In this document: positions 29,062 to 38,265 of the stretch, piece by piece
Position numbering within the stretch: the stretch's first letter is position 1
Layout: the number at the start of each line of letters is the position of its first letter
Origin: Candidatus Lindowbacteria bacterium RIFCSPLOWO2_12_FULL_62_27
Lineage (GTDB): Bacteria > Lindowbacteria > 2-12-FULL-62-27
Reading direction: 5' to 3'
NCBI GenBank assembly: GCA_001784175.1
Contig: MFPR01000020.1
Coordinates: forward strand, 124,001 to 188,000
DNA: 64,000 nt
The notes under the pieces: generated by a model
Databases searched by the model: none
Seen by the model: only the letters and a program-made list of their open reading frames with translations
What the model was told of the DNA's origin: nothing
Made by a program: the position numbers and the translations under genes

Positions 29062-30863
29062 CGGCGAACCTCGACGGCCTGAAGACAGTTTGTAAATTCG
29101 CGCAGGCGCGCCCGGACCTCTTCGGCGTTCTTGTTTTTCGCGCCCTCTTCGATCGCCCGGCCGCCCGCCGATAGTTCCGGAAAGCCGTAACTTCCGCCGC
29201 ATCCCTTGATGCCGTGGCCCAGCCGGCGGACGGTTTCAAAATCGTTCCGCGCCACGGCCTCCTCCATCTCCTTCAAATGTTCACGCATGTCCGCGAGAAA
29301 TTGCGGGATGAGATGTTCGAGCGCGGGATCGACGCGCCCTTGCGGAAGCGACCGGGTGAGGTCGTGGATGCATTTCAGGAGGGTCGGCCGGGTCAGGGGT
29401 TTGGTCAGATGCGCGTCGCACCCCACGGCAAGGCTTCTTTCGGCCTCCTCCTTCAAGGCGTGCGCGGTGAGGGCGACGATCGGCGTCGGCGTCGACCCGT
29501 TGCGCCGCTCCCACTCGCGGATTTCCCGGACGGCCGTGTAGCCGTCCATGACCGGCATCTGCACATCCATGAGAACGAGGTCGTAGGCGCGCGATTGGAA
29601 TTTCGCAAGCGCCTCCCGGCCGTCTTCGGCGATGTCCATCTCGTGGGTGATGCCCTTCAGATAAGCCTCGACCACCACCCGATTGGATTTGATGTCCTCC
29701 GCCAAAAGAATTCGGATTGGTCGGGCACCGCGGTTCAGGGCCGGCGCCCAATCGATGTCCTCCGGCGGGGGCTCGGATACTTTTACCACCGGCCGGGTGT
29801 GGGCTTCCAGGGGGATCGTCACGTGGAACGTGCTCCCACGCCCGGTCGCGCTTTTCGCGGCGATCCGGCCGCCCATGCCTTGCGCCAGGATTCTCGAAAT
29901 ATGCAGCCCCAATCCCGTGCCGCCATGTTGACGCGTCAAAGACGGATCAGCCGTTGCGAACCGCTCGAAAATCACGTCCAGTTTTTCCGGCGATATGCCG
30001 ATGCCGGTGTCGGACACCGAAAAACGGATCTGGCCGGGCGCCGATCTGTTCGGGTCCCGCTCGACCCGCACCCGGATTTCCCCCCGTTCCGTGAACTTGA
30101 TGGAATTGCCGATGATGTTCAAAAGCACCCGGCGCAAACAATCCGCGTCCCCGATCACCCGCGGCGGAACGTCCGGGTCGATGGCGCACGCAAGCGTCAG
30201 CCCTTTTTCAGCGGCCCGGACGGATTGGGCCGAAACGAGTCGGTCGACCAGCCGCAGCAGGTCGAAATCCTTTTTTTCAAACTCGAACATCCCCGCTTCG
30301 ACCTTGGACAGATCCAAAATGTCATTGATGATCCGCAGAAGATGCTCGCCCTCCGTTTTTAAAATCTCCGCATATTTCCGCCCATCGGGCGTCGTCAGGA
30401 GAGGCGCCACGAGATCGGACATGGCGATGACGGCATTCATCGGCGTGCGGATTTCGTGGCTCATGTTGGCGAGAAACTCGGATTTCACGCGGGAGGCCAG
30501 CAGGGCCGCCTGCTGGGCCTTGCGCTCGCGCTCGACGGTGACCCGCAGTTTCGAGAGAATGAGGGCGATCAACAGGAACACGGTCAGCCTCATGAGGGCG
30601 TTCCAATAGGGAGTGAAGGGATGCGTATAGGTGTCCTGCAAATCGGCGGCCAGCCATTCGAGCGTGCAAAGGATTGACACGAAAGCCCCGTATCGCAGAC
30701 CAATGTACCAGGCCATCATGGAGACGGGGATGGTGTAAAACACGGAGAAACTGACCTGCACCCCGGTCAGATAATCGATGATGCCCACGAGAACGGCCAG
30801 CCCCACACTCAATACGAACAACCACGACCGGGGCTTCTTATCGAGGTATTCGAGGATGCCCAT
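29058..30863 (-). CDS. Hybrid sensor histidine kinase with receiver and HPt domains
   Basis: A 601-residue membrane kinase. Several N-terminal transmembrane segments (about 15-110) carry no obvious periplasmic sensor. [17 protein letters not shown] gives the phospho-His near 136; the ATPase motifs [35 protein letters not shown] and [12 protein letters not shown] follow. A receiver domain has Asp near 428 ([13 protein letters not shown]), and a C-terminal HPt domain has His near 550 ([19 protein letters not shown]). An internal phosphorelay is therefore likely, feeding the coupled sigma54 activator. The PEBP gene lies 13 bp upstream. Confidence 0.95.
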   Translation of the reverse strand: MGILEYLDKKPRSWLFVLSVGLAVLVGIIDYLTGVQVSFSVFYTIPVSMMAWYIGLRYGAFVSILCTLEWLAADLQDTYTHPFTPYWNALMRLTVFLLIALILSKLRVTVERERKAQQAALLASRVKSEFLANMSHEIRTPMNAVIAMSDLVAPLLTTPDGRKYAEILKTEGEHLLRIINDILDLSKVEAGMFEFEKKDFDLLRLVDRLVSAQSVRAAEKGLTLACAIDPDVPPRVIGDADCLRRVLLNIIGNSIKFTERGEIRVRVERDPNRSAPGQIRFSVSDTGIGISPEKLDVIFERFATADPSLTRQHGGTGLGLHISRILAQGMGGRIAAKSATGRGSTFHVTIPLEAHTRPVVKVSEPPPEDIDWAPALNRGARPIRILLAEDIKSNRVVVEAYLKGITHEMDIAEDGREALAKFQSRAYDLVLMDVQMPVMDGYTAVREIREWERRNGSTPTPIVALTAHALKEEAERSLAVGCDAHLTKPLTRPTLLKCIHDLTRSLPQGRVDPALEHLIPQFLADMREHLKEMEEAVARNDFETVRRLGHGIKGCGGSYGFPELSAGGRAIEEGAKNKNAEEVRARLREFTNCLQAVEVRR

Positions 30864-30876
30864 GGACAGGGACCGC

Positions 30877-31470
30877 TTACCGCGACCGCGAGTACAGGCC
30901 GATCAGCGTCGCCTCCGACAGAATGTGGCCCTTCATCGCCGCTTCAAGGCCCGCCTTCAAGGTCCGGGCCGGCAGCTTCAGGACGGTGTCCAGCGCGTAC
31001 AACTTGAAAAAATACCGGTGCGTCCCCGACGGCGGACACGGCCCCCAGTAGCCGACGCGGTCGCCATCGTCCACGCCCCAGCACAGTCCCTGCACCGCGC
31101 CGTTCGGCAATGTTTCAGACCTCGGCAGGTTCTCGCCCAGGCTTGTCGTGTCGCCCGGGATGTTCCAGAGGATCCAGTGCACCCACGCGCCGGATGACGC
31201 GTCCGGATCGTCGTTGATGATCGCAAAGCTTTTTGCGCCCTTCGGCGCGCCGGACCAGGCAAACGCCGGCGATAGGTCTTCGCCGTCGCAGGTGTGCCTG
31301 GAAGGGATCTTCGCGTTGTGCGCGAACGACGGGCTGGTCAACGTCATGGCCATGGGAGTTGCTCCTTTGGTTTTTTTCTTTTTTTTAACAACCGCCGCGC
31401 CCTCCGCCGCGCCGCCGAACAGAAGCGCCAGACCCAGAACGGGCATCAGAATGGAATTTCGCGGCGTCAT
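30877..31470 (-). CDS. PEBP/YbhB-type Raf-kinase-inhibitor-like protein, probably secreted
   Basis: A 197-residue phosphatidylethanolamine-binding-protein family member. A hydrophobic N-terminus (ILMPVLGLALLFGGAAEGAA) suggests export. A lysine run (VVKKKKKTKG) then precedes the PEBP domain: IPSRHTCDGEDLSPAFAWSG, the ligand motifs NDDPDASSGAWVHWILWNIP and VGYWGPCPPSGTHRYFFKLY. YbhB-like bacterial members have unknown ligands. It lies upstream of and close to the hybrid kinase, so cotranscription is likely. A longer frame exists, but MTPRNSILM is the best signal-peptide start. Confidence 0.9.
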   Translation of the reverse strand: MTPRNSILMPVLGLALLFGGAAEGAAVVKKKKKTKGATPMAMTLTSPSFAHNAKIPSRHTCDGEDLSPAFAWSGAPKGAKSFAIINDDPDASSGAWVHWILWNIPGDTTSLGENLPRSETLPNGAVQGLCWGVDDGDRVGYWGPCPPSGTHRYFFKLYALDTVLKLPARTLKAGLEAAMKGHILSEATLIGLYSRSR

Positions 31471-31526
31471 GGCGCAAAGCCTAATCCGCCCCCGGCCGCC
31501 TGTCAATCCTCGCCCCGTATTTCTGC

Positions 31527-31555
31527 TTGACATTTTCCCCATAACCGGCGAGAAT
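31527..31555 (+). promoter_or_regulatory. Sigma70-type promoter for FecR-domain gene
   Basis: TTGACA (31527-31532), 17-bp spacer, GAGAAT (31550-31555). About 45 bases of leader with the ribosome site AGGGGAGG separate it from ATG 31607. Confidence 0.6.
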
Positions 31556-31606
31556 CCCAGCTTCTCGACACGACCACGTCGATATTACACTAGGGGAGGC
31601 GACTTG

Positions 31607-32275
31607 ATGAAAAACTTTCGTAGGACCGCTTGTGTATTCATGTTGAGTCTCTTGATCCTGACGCCGGCGGTTTGGGCGCAGGAGGAAACGGCGGCGCCCG
31701 CGGCGGCCGCGCCTGAAGGCAAGCTCCTGCGGCTCGATGGACAGGCCCAGATCAAAGGGCCGGCCGATACGGAGTTCCGCGCTGTCTCCGGCGGCGACAT
31801 GCTCCCGCTCGCCGGGACCTTTCGCGTCCTGCCCGGCGGCAAGGCGCAGATCGAATTGCCCAACGGCGGGATCATTCTCGTCAAGGAATTCACGGTCGTT
31901 CAGCTCGACCAGATCGCCAAGGACCAGAACGCGCAAATTTCCATTCCCGTGGGGGAATTCTTGATCGGCTTTAAGGCGCCGCTCCCGTCCGGACAGGTCT
32001 TCAAGGTCCGAACGCCGGCGGCGGTCGCCGGCATCCGCGGCACGCTTTTCTGGGGACTTTCCGCGCCCGATCTCACCACCACCTTCGCCTGCTTCCACGA
32101 CACCATCACGCTCGAAGCCGGCGGCAAGACGGTGGACCTGGTGCCGGGCATGGTGAGCTCCACGAAATACGGAGAGGCCCCGGCCGACCCGGCGCCCCAC
32201 AGCGTCCCGGCGAGCTATTTGGAAACGTTCGCGGTGGAGGGAAATCTCGAAGGATTGCCGGACCTGCTCAAATAA
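31607..32275 (+). CDS. Secreted FecR-domain protein
   Basis: A 222-residue protein with signal peptide (CVFMLSLLILTPAVWA, then QEETAAP). The FecR-like core includes GKLLRLDGQAQIKGPADTEF, VLPGGKAQIELPNGGIILVK, and the hallmark VRTPAAVAGIRGTLFW. It shares the TPxAVAGIRGT block with the FecR protein at 14471 but lacks the acidic tail. It has its own promoter and ribosome site and is not linked to a sigma factor or a TonB receptor, so a regulatory FecI/FecR role is unlikely. Convergent with clpX. Confidence 0.85.
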   Translation: MKNFRRTACVFMLSLLILTPAVWAQEETAAPAAAAPEGKLLRLDGQAQIKGPADTEFRAVSGGDMLPLAGTFRVLPGGKAQIELPNGGIILVKEFTVVQLDQIAKDQNAQISIPVGEFLIGFKAPLPSGQVFKVRTPAAVAGIRGTLFWGLSAPDLTTTFACFHDTITLEAGGKTVDLVPGMVSSTKYGEAPADPAPHSVPASYLETFAVEGNLEGLPDLLK

Positions 32276-32278
32276 CGG

Positions 32279-33538
32279 TCAGGCCGTCGCTTTTTCTTCC
32301 TTGAGCGCAATGAGAGGCTTCGCCTTGCGGGCGACCGCCTCTTCGGTGATGACGATCTCCTTGATGTTCGTGTTGGAGGGAATTTCGTACATGAGTTCCA
32401 GCATGATGTCCTCGAGGATGGCCCGGAGCGCCCTCGCGCCCGTGCCGCGTTCCCGGGCGAGCGTGGCGACCTCTTGCAGGGATTCCGGCGTGAAGATGAG
32501 GTTGACACCCTCCATCTCGAAGAATCTCTGATACTGCTTCGCCAGCGCGTTCTTCGGCTCCGTCAGCACCTTCACCAGCGCCCGCTCGTCGAGGTCGTCC
32601 AGGACGGTGAGGACCGGCAGCCGGCCGACAAACTCCGGGATCATGCCGAACTTCAATAAATCCTCCGGCACCAGTTCCCTGAGCACGTTGTCGGTCCGCT
32701 TCTCCAGGCGCGTCTTGATATCGGCCGTGAATCCCATCTGCTTCTTGCCGATCCGGCTCTCCACGATCTTGTCCAGGCCCACAAAGGCGCCCCCGCAGAT
32801 GAAGAGGATGTTGGTCGTGTTGATCTGGATGAAATCCTGGTGCGGGTGCTTCCGGCCCCCCTGCGGCGGCACATTGGCGATGGTGCCCTCCAGAATCTTC
32901 AGGAGCGCCTGCTGCACGCCTTCGCCCGACACGTCCCGCGTGATGGACGGGTTGTCGCCCTTGCGGGCGATCTTGTCGATCTCGTCGATGTAGATGATCC
33001 CTTTCTGCGCGCGGGCCAGGTCGAAATCGGCGTTCTGCAGGAGCCTGAGCAGTATGTTTTCAACGTCTTCGCCCACGTAGCCGGCCTCCGTCAGGGCGGT
33101 CGCGTCGGCGATCGCGAACGGGACGTTCAATATCCTGGCGAGGACCTGCGCCATCAAAGTCTTGCCCACGCCGGTCGGGCCCACGAGAAGCACGTTGCTC
33201 TTCTGAAGCTCAACGTCCTCCTTCGCCGTCTTTTTGCCGCCTTCGATCAGAATGCGCTTGTAATGGTTGTAGACCGCCACCGACAGCGCCTTCTTCGCGT
33301 GGTCCTGGCTGACCACGTAGCTGTCAAGCAGGGCTTTGATCTCCTTGGGCGTGTGGAGGCCGTCGGTCCGGGTTGCAACCTGGGCCGCGTCCTCGCCGAT
33401 GATCTGGAAACACGTTTCGATGCACTCGTCGCAGATCGCGGCCGTCGGCGCCGTGATCAGACGGCGACGCACGTCCTCCTGGGCCTTGCCGCAAAAACTG
33501 CACCGCTGGCTGCCCGCGCCCTCGGTGAATCTCACCAT
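32279..33538 (-). CDS. clpX: ATP-dependent unfoldase ClpX
   Basis: Unfolds and feeds substrates to ClpP. The 419 residues contain the N-terminal zinc-binding domain (CSFCGK and CDEC, Cys13, 16, 36, 39), Walker [14 protein letters not shown] (near 118), Walker [17 protein letters not shown], pore-loop [12 protein letters not shown], and the ClpP-docking loop [16 protein letters not shown], with RIGKKQMGF following. It ends two bases from clpP in the usual tig-clpP-clpX order, all on the minus strand. Confidence 0.98.
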   Translation of the reverse strand: MVRFTEGAGSQRCSFCGKAQEDVRRRLITAPTAAICDECIETCFQIIGEDAAQVATRTDGLHTPKEIKALLDSYVVSQDHAKKALSVAVYNHYKRILIEGGKKTAKEDVELQKSNVLLVGPTGVGKTLMAQVLARILNVPFAIADATALTEAGYVGEDVENILLRLLQNADFDLARAQKGIIYIDEIDKIARKGDNPSITRDVSGEGVQQALLKILEGTIANVPPQGGRKHPHQDFIQINTTNILFICGGAFVGLDKIVESRIGKKQMGFTADIKTRLEKRTDNVLRELVPEDLLKFGMIPEFVGRLPVLTVLDDLDERALVKVLTEPKNALAKQYQRFFEMEGVNLIFTPESLQEVATLARERGTGARALRAILEDIMLELMYEIPSNTNIKEIVITEEAVARKAKPLIALKEEKATA

Positions 33539-33539
33539 C

Positions 33540-34160
33540 CTAGATTCGCTCTTTCTTCTGGCTGCTCGGCGGAAGTTCCCGCTTCTCGATCACGCGGTCG
33601 ATGAGCCCGTACGTGCAGGCGGATGGCCCGTCCATGAAAAAGTCCCGGTCGGTGTCTTTCCGGACCTTCTCGAGCGTCTGCGCGGTGTGCTTGACGAGGA
33701 TGTCGTTGATGATGTCCCTCATGCGGAGGATCTCCTTGGCGCGGATGTCGATGTCCGTCGCCTGGCCCTCCACCCCGCCCAGGGGCTGGTGGATCATGAT
33801 CCGCGCATTCGGCAGCGAAAACCGCTTGTCCTTCGTGCCGGCACACAACAAGAGCGCGCCCATCGACGCCGCCTGGCCCACGCAGATCGTCGAAACTGGG
33901 CACTTGATGTACTGCATCGTGTCGTAGACTGCCAGACCCGCGGTGACCGAACCGCCGGGACTGTTGAGATAGAGATGGATGTCCTTGTCGGGGTCCTCCG
34001 CCTCCAGAAACAGCATCTGTGCGATCACCACGTTGGCGACCAGGTCGTCGATCGGAACACCCAGGAATATGATCCGGTCCTTGAGCAACCGCGAGTAGAT
34101 GTCGTAGGACCGCTCCCCGCGGCTGGTCTGTTCAATCACGAATGGAATCATATAGGACAT
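33540..34160 (-). CDS. clpP: ATP-dependent Clp protease proteolytic subunit
   Basis: Serine protease subunit of 206 residues. [31 protein letters not shown], the nucleophile motif [11 protein letters not shown], and the catalytic histidine in [20 protein letters not shown] are typical. A purine-rich ribosome site (GAGGGGAAGGGG) precedes ATG 34158-34160; a second ATG nine bases on ([20 protein letters not shown]) is also plausible. It forms the ClpXP complex with the downstream clpX. Confidence 0.98.
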   Translation of the reverse strand: MSYMIPFVIEQTSRGERSYDIYSRLLKDRIIFLGVPIDDLVANVVIAQMLFLEAEDPDKDIHLYLNSPGGSVTAGLAVYDTMQYIKCPVSTICVGQAASMGALLLCAGTKDKRFSLPNARIMIHQPLGGVEGQATDIDIRAKEILRMRDIINDILVKHTAQTLEKVRKDTDRDFFMDGPSACTYGLIDRVIEKRELPPSSQKKERI

Positions 34161-34181
34161 TGTTGGCCCCTTCCCCTCTTT

Positions 34182-35486
34182 CTATCGAATATCGGCGTGT
34201 TCGAGGAGGAACTGAACCACCTTCTCGTCCAGAATGGAATACCGAAGGTCCTCCAGCCGGTCCTCCTTCGCCAGCGCATTGCGCACGGCGTCGGGCGTGG
34301 CCTGACTCTGGTCGGCGATCCGCGCGATCCGGGTCTCGACGTCCTCGTCGGTTACATGGATGTGCTTGAATTTCGCGACCGCGTCAAGAATCAAACTGTT
34401 TTTCACCTGACGGCGCGCCCGCGCGCGCAGGTCCGCGTCCAGGTCCGCCTCTGTCTTGCCTTCCTTCGCCAATTGGTCGACCATCTCCTGCCGGCCGCCG
34501 CGGTACTGGCGCTCGAGGTTCTTCTGAAGGTTCTCCGCCTGCCGGTCCACAAACGATTTCGGCGGATCAAACGTGATCTGCTCGTCCAGCGCGCGGAACA
34601 GCGCCTGCCGCAACTCCTGTTCCGCCACCTCCCGCGCGCCCCGCTCCATGTCGGCGCGGATCTTCGCGCGCATGTCGGCCAGATTCTCGTAGCCGGCGTC
34701 CTTCGCAAACTGGTCCGTCAAGTCCGCCATCAGGCGCTTCTTGATCGATCGCAGCGTGACATGAAAATAGGCGGCCCGGTCGCGCAAATCCTCGTCGTAA
34801 AAATCCTTGGGAAAAACGATCTCTATCCGTTTCTGGTCGCCCGCCTTCATTCCCACCACATGCTCGTCAAACCCGGGCAGAAACCGGCCGCTTCCCATCT
34901 CCATCAGCGCCCCCTCGCCCTTGCCGCCCTCCAGGGCCTTGTCGGTGTCCTTCATGAAGCCCTCATAATCGACGACGGCAAAATCTCCGTTCCGCGCCGG
35001 ACGGTCCTCCAGTTCCGGTTGGAACGTCGCTTGGGCGCGGCGTTCGTTTTCGAGCGCTGCGTCCACGTCCGCATCGGTCACCGACATCCCTTCCGGCTTC
35101 GACAGACGAATCCTCAGGATCTGTTCGTCGGTCAGCTTCACCTCCGGTTTCACTTCCACGGTGACGCGGAACCGGATCCGGCCGTCGTCCATCTTGATGT
35201 CCGAAATCTTCGGCGTGTCGATCGGAGAGAGCTTCTGCCGCTCGAATGCCTCCTGCACCGCCTCCTTCAACAGACCGTCCAGTCCCTCCGCCGTCGCCTG
35301 CGACCCGAATCGCTTCTCGAGAATGGACTTCGGCACGTGTCCCTTCCGGAATCCCGGCAACTCTATCCGGTCCCGCAGGTCCGCGAGGATCGTGTCCTTC
35401 CGGCTCTCCAGTTCGCTGCCCGGCACCGAGATGGATAAATCAATCTGATTGCCTTCCGTTTTCTCAACCTCTACGGCCAGTTCCAT
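34182..35486 (-). CDS. tig: Trigger factor (ribosome-associated chaperone/prolyl isomerase)
   Basis: Binds nascent chains at the ribosome exit tunnel. The 434-residue protein has the N-terminal ribosome-binding signature LPGFRKGHVPKSILEKRFG (about residue 45), an FKBP-type PPIase domain (NGDFAVVDYEGFMKDTDKAL and later GRFLPGFDEHVVGMKAGDQK) and a helical C-terminal domain. ATG 35484-35486 (MELAVEVEKTEG) is the family-like start. A strong promoter places the transcription start within about three bases of this ATG, so the mRNA appears leaderless and has no Shine-Dalgarno sequence. Confidence 0.96.
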   Translation of the reverse strand: MELAVEVEKTEGNQIDLSISVPGSELESRKDTILADLRDRIELPGFRKGHVPKSILEKRFGSQATAEGLDGLLKEAVQEAFERQKLSPIDTPKISDIKMDDGRIRFRVTVEVKPEVKLTDEQILRIRLSKPEGMSVTDADVDAALENERRAQATFQPELEDRPARNGDFAVVDYEGFMKDTDKALEGGKGEGALMEMGSGRFLPGFDEHVVGMKAGDQKRIEIVFPKDFYDEDLRDRAAYFHVTLRSIKKRLMADLTDQFAKDAGYENLADMRAKIRADMERGAREVAEQELRQALFRALDEQITFDPPKSFVDRQAENLQKNLERQYRGGRQEMVDQLAKEGKTEADLDADLRARARRQVKNSLILDAVAKFKHIHVTDEDVETRIARIADQSQATPDAVRNALAKEDRLEDLRYSILDEKVVQFLLEHADIR

Positions 35487-35495
35487 AAGTTGGAA

Positions 35496-35525
35496 ACTAT
35501 ACGTCGGTCCGGCAGGCACCGTCAA
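35496..35525 (-). promoter_or_regulatory. Sigma70-type promoter of tig, giving a leaderless mRNA
   Basis: On the minus strand TTGACG (35520-35525), 18-bp spacer, TATAGT (35496-35501). Only nine bases separate the -10 box from the tig ATG at 35486, so the expected start site is at or just before the start codon. Confidence 0.75.
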
Positions 35526-35580
35526 GGACTCCCTGTGTCTTGGCGCACACAAGGACCGCCCGGCTAATCCTCCAACCTCT

Positions 35581-35609
35581 GAGTCCCGATTGGGACTCAT
35601 TCTTTTTTT
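35581..35609 (+). terminator. Rho-independent terminator, plus-strand orientation, no assigned gene
   Basis: GAGTCCC-GATT-GGGACTC (35581-35598) is followed by ATTC and seven T residues. It works only for plus-strand transcription, where no gene lies upstream. A small plus-strand RNA from about 35490 antisense to the tig promoter is possible. Confidence 0.7.
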
Positions 35610-35642
35610 CTGCTGTGGGTGCTTCAGGGACGCGACGTTTGT

Positions 35643-35738
35643 TTAAGATCCTTCGACAAAAAAGATCGAAACAAACATCAAAATCGCCAGAAACGCTAGA
35701 TACGCTACAAAAAATTTCTCTTCTTTCAGAAGAGTCAT
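35643..35738 (-). CDS. 31-residue single-pass membrane microprotein
   Basis: ATG 35736-35738 is preceded by GGAGGTGG at good spacing. The product opens MTLLKEEKF, continues with a hydrophobic span (FVAYLAFLAILMFVSIFF) and ends VEGS. The charge pattern, with acidic/basic residues before the helix and E at the end, suits a small integral membrane subunit. It lies on the same strand downstream of the heme A/oxidase-assembly genes, so a small cytochrome oxidase subunit is one idea (inference). Between it and DUF420 are about 200 bases of AT-rich sequence (TATAAAATATG and similar) that could hold a promoter; I see nothing else there. Confidence 0.6.
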   Translation of the reverse strand: MTLLKEEKFFVAYLAFLAILMFVSIFFVEGS

Positions 35739-35936
35739 TCGAACCACCTCCAATGTCAATCTATGCCGAAGGCATCCTCGTTTGTATCAGCAAAATCCGC
35801 CCCAATACCGTTTCTATATCGGCATATTTTATAATTTTATGAGCAATATATTTTTAGTGGACCTGTGGAAAACTTGGCGGCTGGCAGACTTTGGAGCTTT
35901 TCTTCCCACTTTTGAATACACACCGTCTGCTTTTGT
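35739..35936. other. AT-rich intergenic stretch upstream of the microprotein
   Basis: No gene is seen. On the minus strand it includes TTGCTCATAAAATTATAAAA-type sequence and a small ATGCC-TTC-GGCAT hairpin close to the microprotein ribosome site. It probably holds a promoter for the microprotein, but the boxes cannot be placed with confidence. Confidence 0.4.
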
Positions 35937-36353
35937 TTAGTAATGATACAATAGTGTATAAACTACAATTCCTGTAATAGATACATATAACCACACAGGG
36001 AATGTCCATCTCGCCAGCCGGCGGTGCTCATCAATCCGCTCTTTTTCAGCAAGATACAGTAAGCGAAGAACCAACGGCACTGTGACTACGGCCAGCGCCA
36101 TGTGGCTATATAATATTGATATATATATAAGCTTTGCTGCTCCCGTACCCTGAAAATGGGTTGTCCCGGTCAGCGCATGCCGCGTCAGATAGCCGGTCAG
36201 AAAAAGCGTCGAAGCGACGACCGCGCCAAGCATACAGATCCGATGAGCTTGAATTTGTTTGCGCCGAACATAGACCAAGCCCGCGATCAGAAGAGTGGCG
36301 CTTGTGGCGTTCATCGACGCATTGAAATGAGGGAGGATCTGGGAGAAAGACAC
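35937..36353 (-). CDS. DUF420/CtaM-like membrane protein
   Basis: A 138-residue protein with four predicted transmembrane segments. NASMNATSATLLIAGLVYVR, KQIQAHRICMLGAVVAS, GTGAAKLIYISILYSHMALA and HRRLARWTFPVWLYVSITGI match the DUF420 family, whose conserved histidines (QAHR, YSHM, EHRRLARWTFP) may bind heme. Members such as CtaM assist heme-copper oxidase maturation. It sits six bases from ctaB at the end of the heme A operon, in keeping with that role. Confidence 0.9.
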   Translation of the reverse strand: MSFSQILPHFNASMNATSATLLIAGLVYVRRKQIQAHRICMLGAVVASTLFLTGYLTRHALTGTTHFQGTGAAKLIYISILYSHMALAVVTVPLVLRLLYLAEKERIDEHRRLARWTFPVWLYVSITGIVVYTLLYHY

Positions 36354-36359
36354 GGTGAA

Positions 36360-37259
36360 TCAGAAACCAGACACGAGAGCGCCAAAAAGGACGACGAGAT
36401 AAACTATGGAATAAAGGAAAAACCGGCGGCACCACTGTTCTTCCCCCCCGATTTGATGACCCTGAAGGGCCAGACCCAGGAAAATGGCTCCTGTACTCAA
36501 GGCAATACACAAATAAACCGGGCCCGCGCCCAGCACGCCATAAGGCAGGAGACTCACGGGCACCAAAGCGGCCGTATAGAGCAGAATCAAATCCAGAGTC
36601 TTCCCGCTTCCCTCCACCACCGGATACATCGGCAGGCCTGCTTCCTCGTACTCGCAACGTCTCGCCAGTGCGAGGGCCAGAAAATGCGGGATCTGCCATA
36701 GAAACTGGATGGAAAACAAAACAAACGCCAGCCCATCCACCTCCGCCCGGATGGCCGCCCAGCCGATGACCGGAGGAAGCGCTCCCGGAACGGCGCCGAT
36801 CAGCGTGCAGAGCGGGGAACGGGATTTTAGCGGCGTGTAAATGCCGACGTAGGCGCCGAAGGCCAGCATCGTCAGATAGGCCGTGAGAGGATTGACGAGA
36901 AAGTAAAGCAGGAAATAGGAACATATCCAAAAGAGAGTTCCCAGCGCCAGCGCTTCCACCGGTTTCATCCGCCCGCTCGCCAGCGGCCGGTGGGCCGTGC
37001 GGGCCATCCGCGCGTCCCGGTCCCGCTCGATGAAACAGTTCAGCGCGCCGCCCGCGCCGACCGCCAGCGCCACGCCGATCAGCGTGGGCCAGGCCATCCC
37101 GAGGGCCGGCCACGATCCGCCGGCGGCGACGGCCATGGTGCCGTAGACCGTCAGGAGGACGAGAAGCAGGATCCGGGGCTTGATGAGATCCAGATAATCC
37201 AGCGCCTTCTGCCGAAACGGCGTGGAACGATCCTGCGCCAGCTCCGCCGGAATGCTCAT
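36360..37259 (-). CDS. ctaB: Protoheme IX farnesyltransferase (heme O synthase)
   Basis: Adds a farnesyl group to heme b to make heme O, an intrinsic membrane UbiA-family prenyltransferase. The 299-residue protein shows LDLIKPRILLLVLLTVYGTM, GGALNCFIERDRDARMARTA (the ND/ExxxD-type diphosphate site), YTPLKSRSPLCTLIGAVPGA, and the second aspartate-type region QFLWQIPHFLALALARRCEY. ATG 37257-37259 overlaps the ctaA stop; a long upstream in-frame extension is antisense and was discarded. Works with CtaA next door to supply heme A. Confidence 0.96.
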   Translation of the reverse strand: MSIPAELAQDRSTPFRQKALDYLDLIKPRILLLVLLTVYGTMAVAAGGSWPALGMAWPTLIGVALAVGAGGALNCFIERDRDARMARTAHRPLASGRMKPVEALALGTLFWICSYFLLYFLVNPLTAYLTMLAFGAYVGIYTPLKSRSPLCTLIGAVPGALPPVIGWAAIRAEVDGLAFVLFSIQFLWQIPHFLALALARRCEYEEAGLPMYPVVEGSGKTLDLILLYTAALVPVSLLPYGVLGAGPVYLCIALSTGAIFLGLALQGHQIGGEEQWCRRFFLYSIVYLVVLFGALVSGF

Positions 37260-38098
37260 GAAGTTTTCGCCGCCGGAACCGCAAGGCACAGGATCAGCGC
37301 CATCGCGAGTCCCAGATGGACCATGACCGACCCTAGGGACAGTTTCGTCAGAACGGCGGCCATGCCCGCCAGAACCTGTGTCACACATAGTGCCAGTGCC
37401 ACAGCCGACCACTGCCGTAGTGCCTCGACGCGCCGGCAGGCGAGAAAAACCCATGACACCGCCGCCACCGCCGCCACTGCGCCGTAGCGGTGAAGCATGT
37501 GTAACCCGCCGGGCGTTTGTATCGGAGGCAGCCAGGTCCCATGACAGTACGGAAGATCCGGACAGGCGCCGCCGGACTCTGTGTGGCGCACGAACGCGCC
37601 AAGAATCGTCTGGCAGTATACAAGCACGATCCCGGTCCAGATCGCAGCCCGGCAGGCGCTCGCCTCCGGGCTTGGCGATGAATCCTGACCACGGGCGGTT
37701 TTGACGGAGAGAACCACAAGCAACGCAAAAAAAGCCGTCCCGACCGCAAGATGCGCCGTGGAGACCAAGTCCGGCAAACGATAAATCACCGTGAGGCCGC
37801 CCAAAATGATCTGCACGACAATCGCCAGAACCGCCGCCACGACCAAGGGCCGCAGCGTCGCGCGCTCTTTGAACCACACCAGGGCGGACGTGATCAGTGT
37901 GAGAATCCCCACCGTGCCGGCGATCAGGCGGTGGCTGTGCTCAAACCGGATGTTGCCGACCATCGGCGGAAGCCACATGCCGTAACAGAGCGGCCAGTCC
38001 GGGCAGGCCAGCCCTGCGCCGGTGCTGTGAACGAGGCCGCCCGCCAAAAGGAGGATGTAGGTGGCGGCGGCGGTGACTACGGCGGTGCGATGGGCCAT
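37256..38098 (-). CDS. ctaA: Heme A synthase
   Basis: Oxidises the heme O C8 methyl group to give heme A in the membrane. The 280-residue protein has eight predicted segments and the two-fold repeat: GGLVHSTGAGLACPDWPLCY and NIRFEHSHRLIAGTVGIL in the first half, GAFVRHTESGGACPDLPYCH and LHMLHRYGAVAAVAA in the second. These carry the heme-ligand histidines and paired cysteine loops. ATG 38096-38098 overlaps the stop of the 55-residue gene. Order: cupredoxin-like, 55-residue, ctaA, ctaB, DUF420. Confidence 0.95.
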   Translation of the reverse strand: MAHRTAVVTAAATYILLLAGGLVHSTGAGLACPDWPLCYGMWLPPMVGNIRFEHSHRLIAGTVGILTLITSALVWFKERATLRPLVVAAVLAIVVQIILGGLTVIYRLPDLVSTAHLAVGTAFFALLVVLSVKTARGQDSSPSPEASACRAAIWTGIVLVYCQTILGAFVRHTESGGACPDLPYCHGTWLPPIQTPGGLHMLHRYGAVAAVAAVSWVFLACRRVEALRQWSAVALALCVTQVLAGMAAVLTKLSLGSVMVHLGLAMALILCLAVPAAKTS

Positions 38099-38265
38099 CA
38101 AAGCGCCAGAAACAACCCCGCGCCAAGGGCGGGCGGGACCGCGATCCATATCCAGTCAAAATTCGAAGTCGCCCCTTGGCGGGCGCGCCGGTATGCTACG
38201 TAACAGAAAACCGCCGCGGACAGCAGAAGCGCCAGCGCGAAGGCGCCGCGATACAATAACGCCAT
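38098..38265 (-). CDS. 55-residue two-span membrane protein in the heme A operon
   Basis: ATG 38263-38265 overlaps the stop of the cupredoxin-like gene (TAATG), and its own stop overlaps the ctaA start (TGATG-type junction), so it is embedded by translational coupling on both sides. The product has one hydrophobic span near the start (GAFALALLLSAAVFCYVA), a basic loop (YRRARQG) and a second span (WIWIAVPPALGAGLFLAL). Small CcoS/CtaG-adjacent membrane proteins of this size exist, but I do not recognise the family. Context predicts an oxidase assembly role. Confidence 0.65.
   Translation of the reverse strand: MALLYRGAFALALLLSAAVFCYVAYRRARQGATSNFDWIWIAVPPALGAGLFLAL

Noticed and set aside
35487-35609. 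tRNA or tmRNA in the tig upstream region
   Set aside because: The hairpins do not give a cloverleaf, T-loop consensus or CCA end.
35540-35842. Plus-strand frame of about 100 codons in the tig-DUF420 gap
   Set aside because: It reads through a terminator hairpin and antisense to the microprotein, with no ribosome site.
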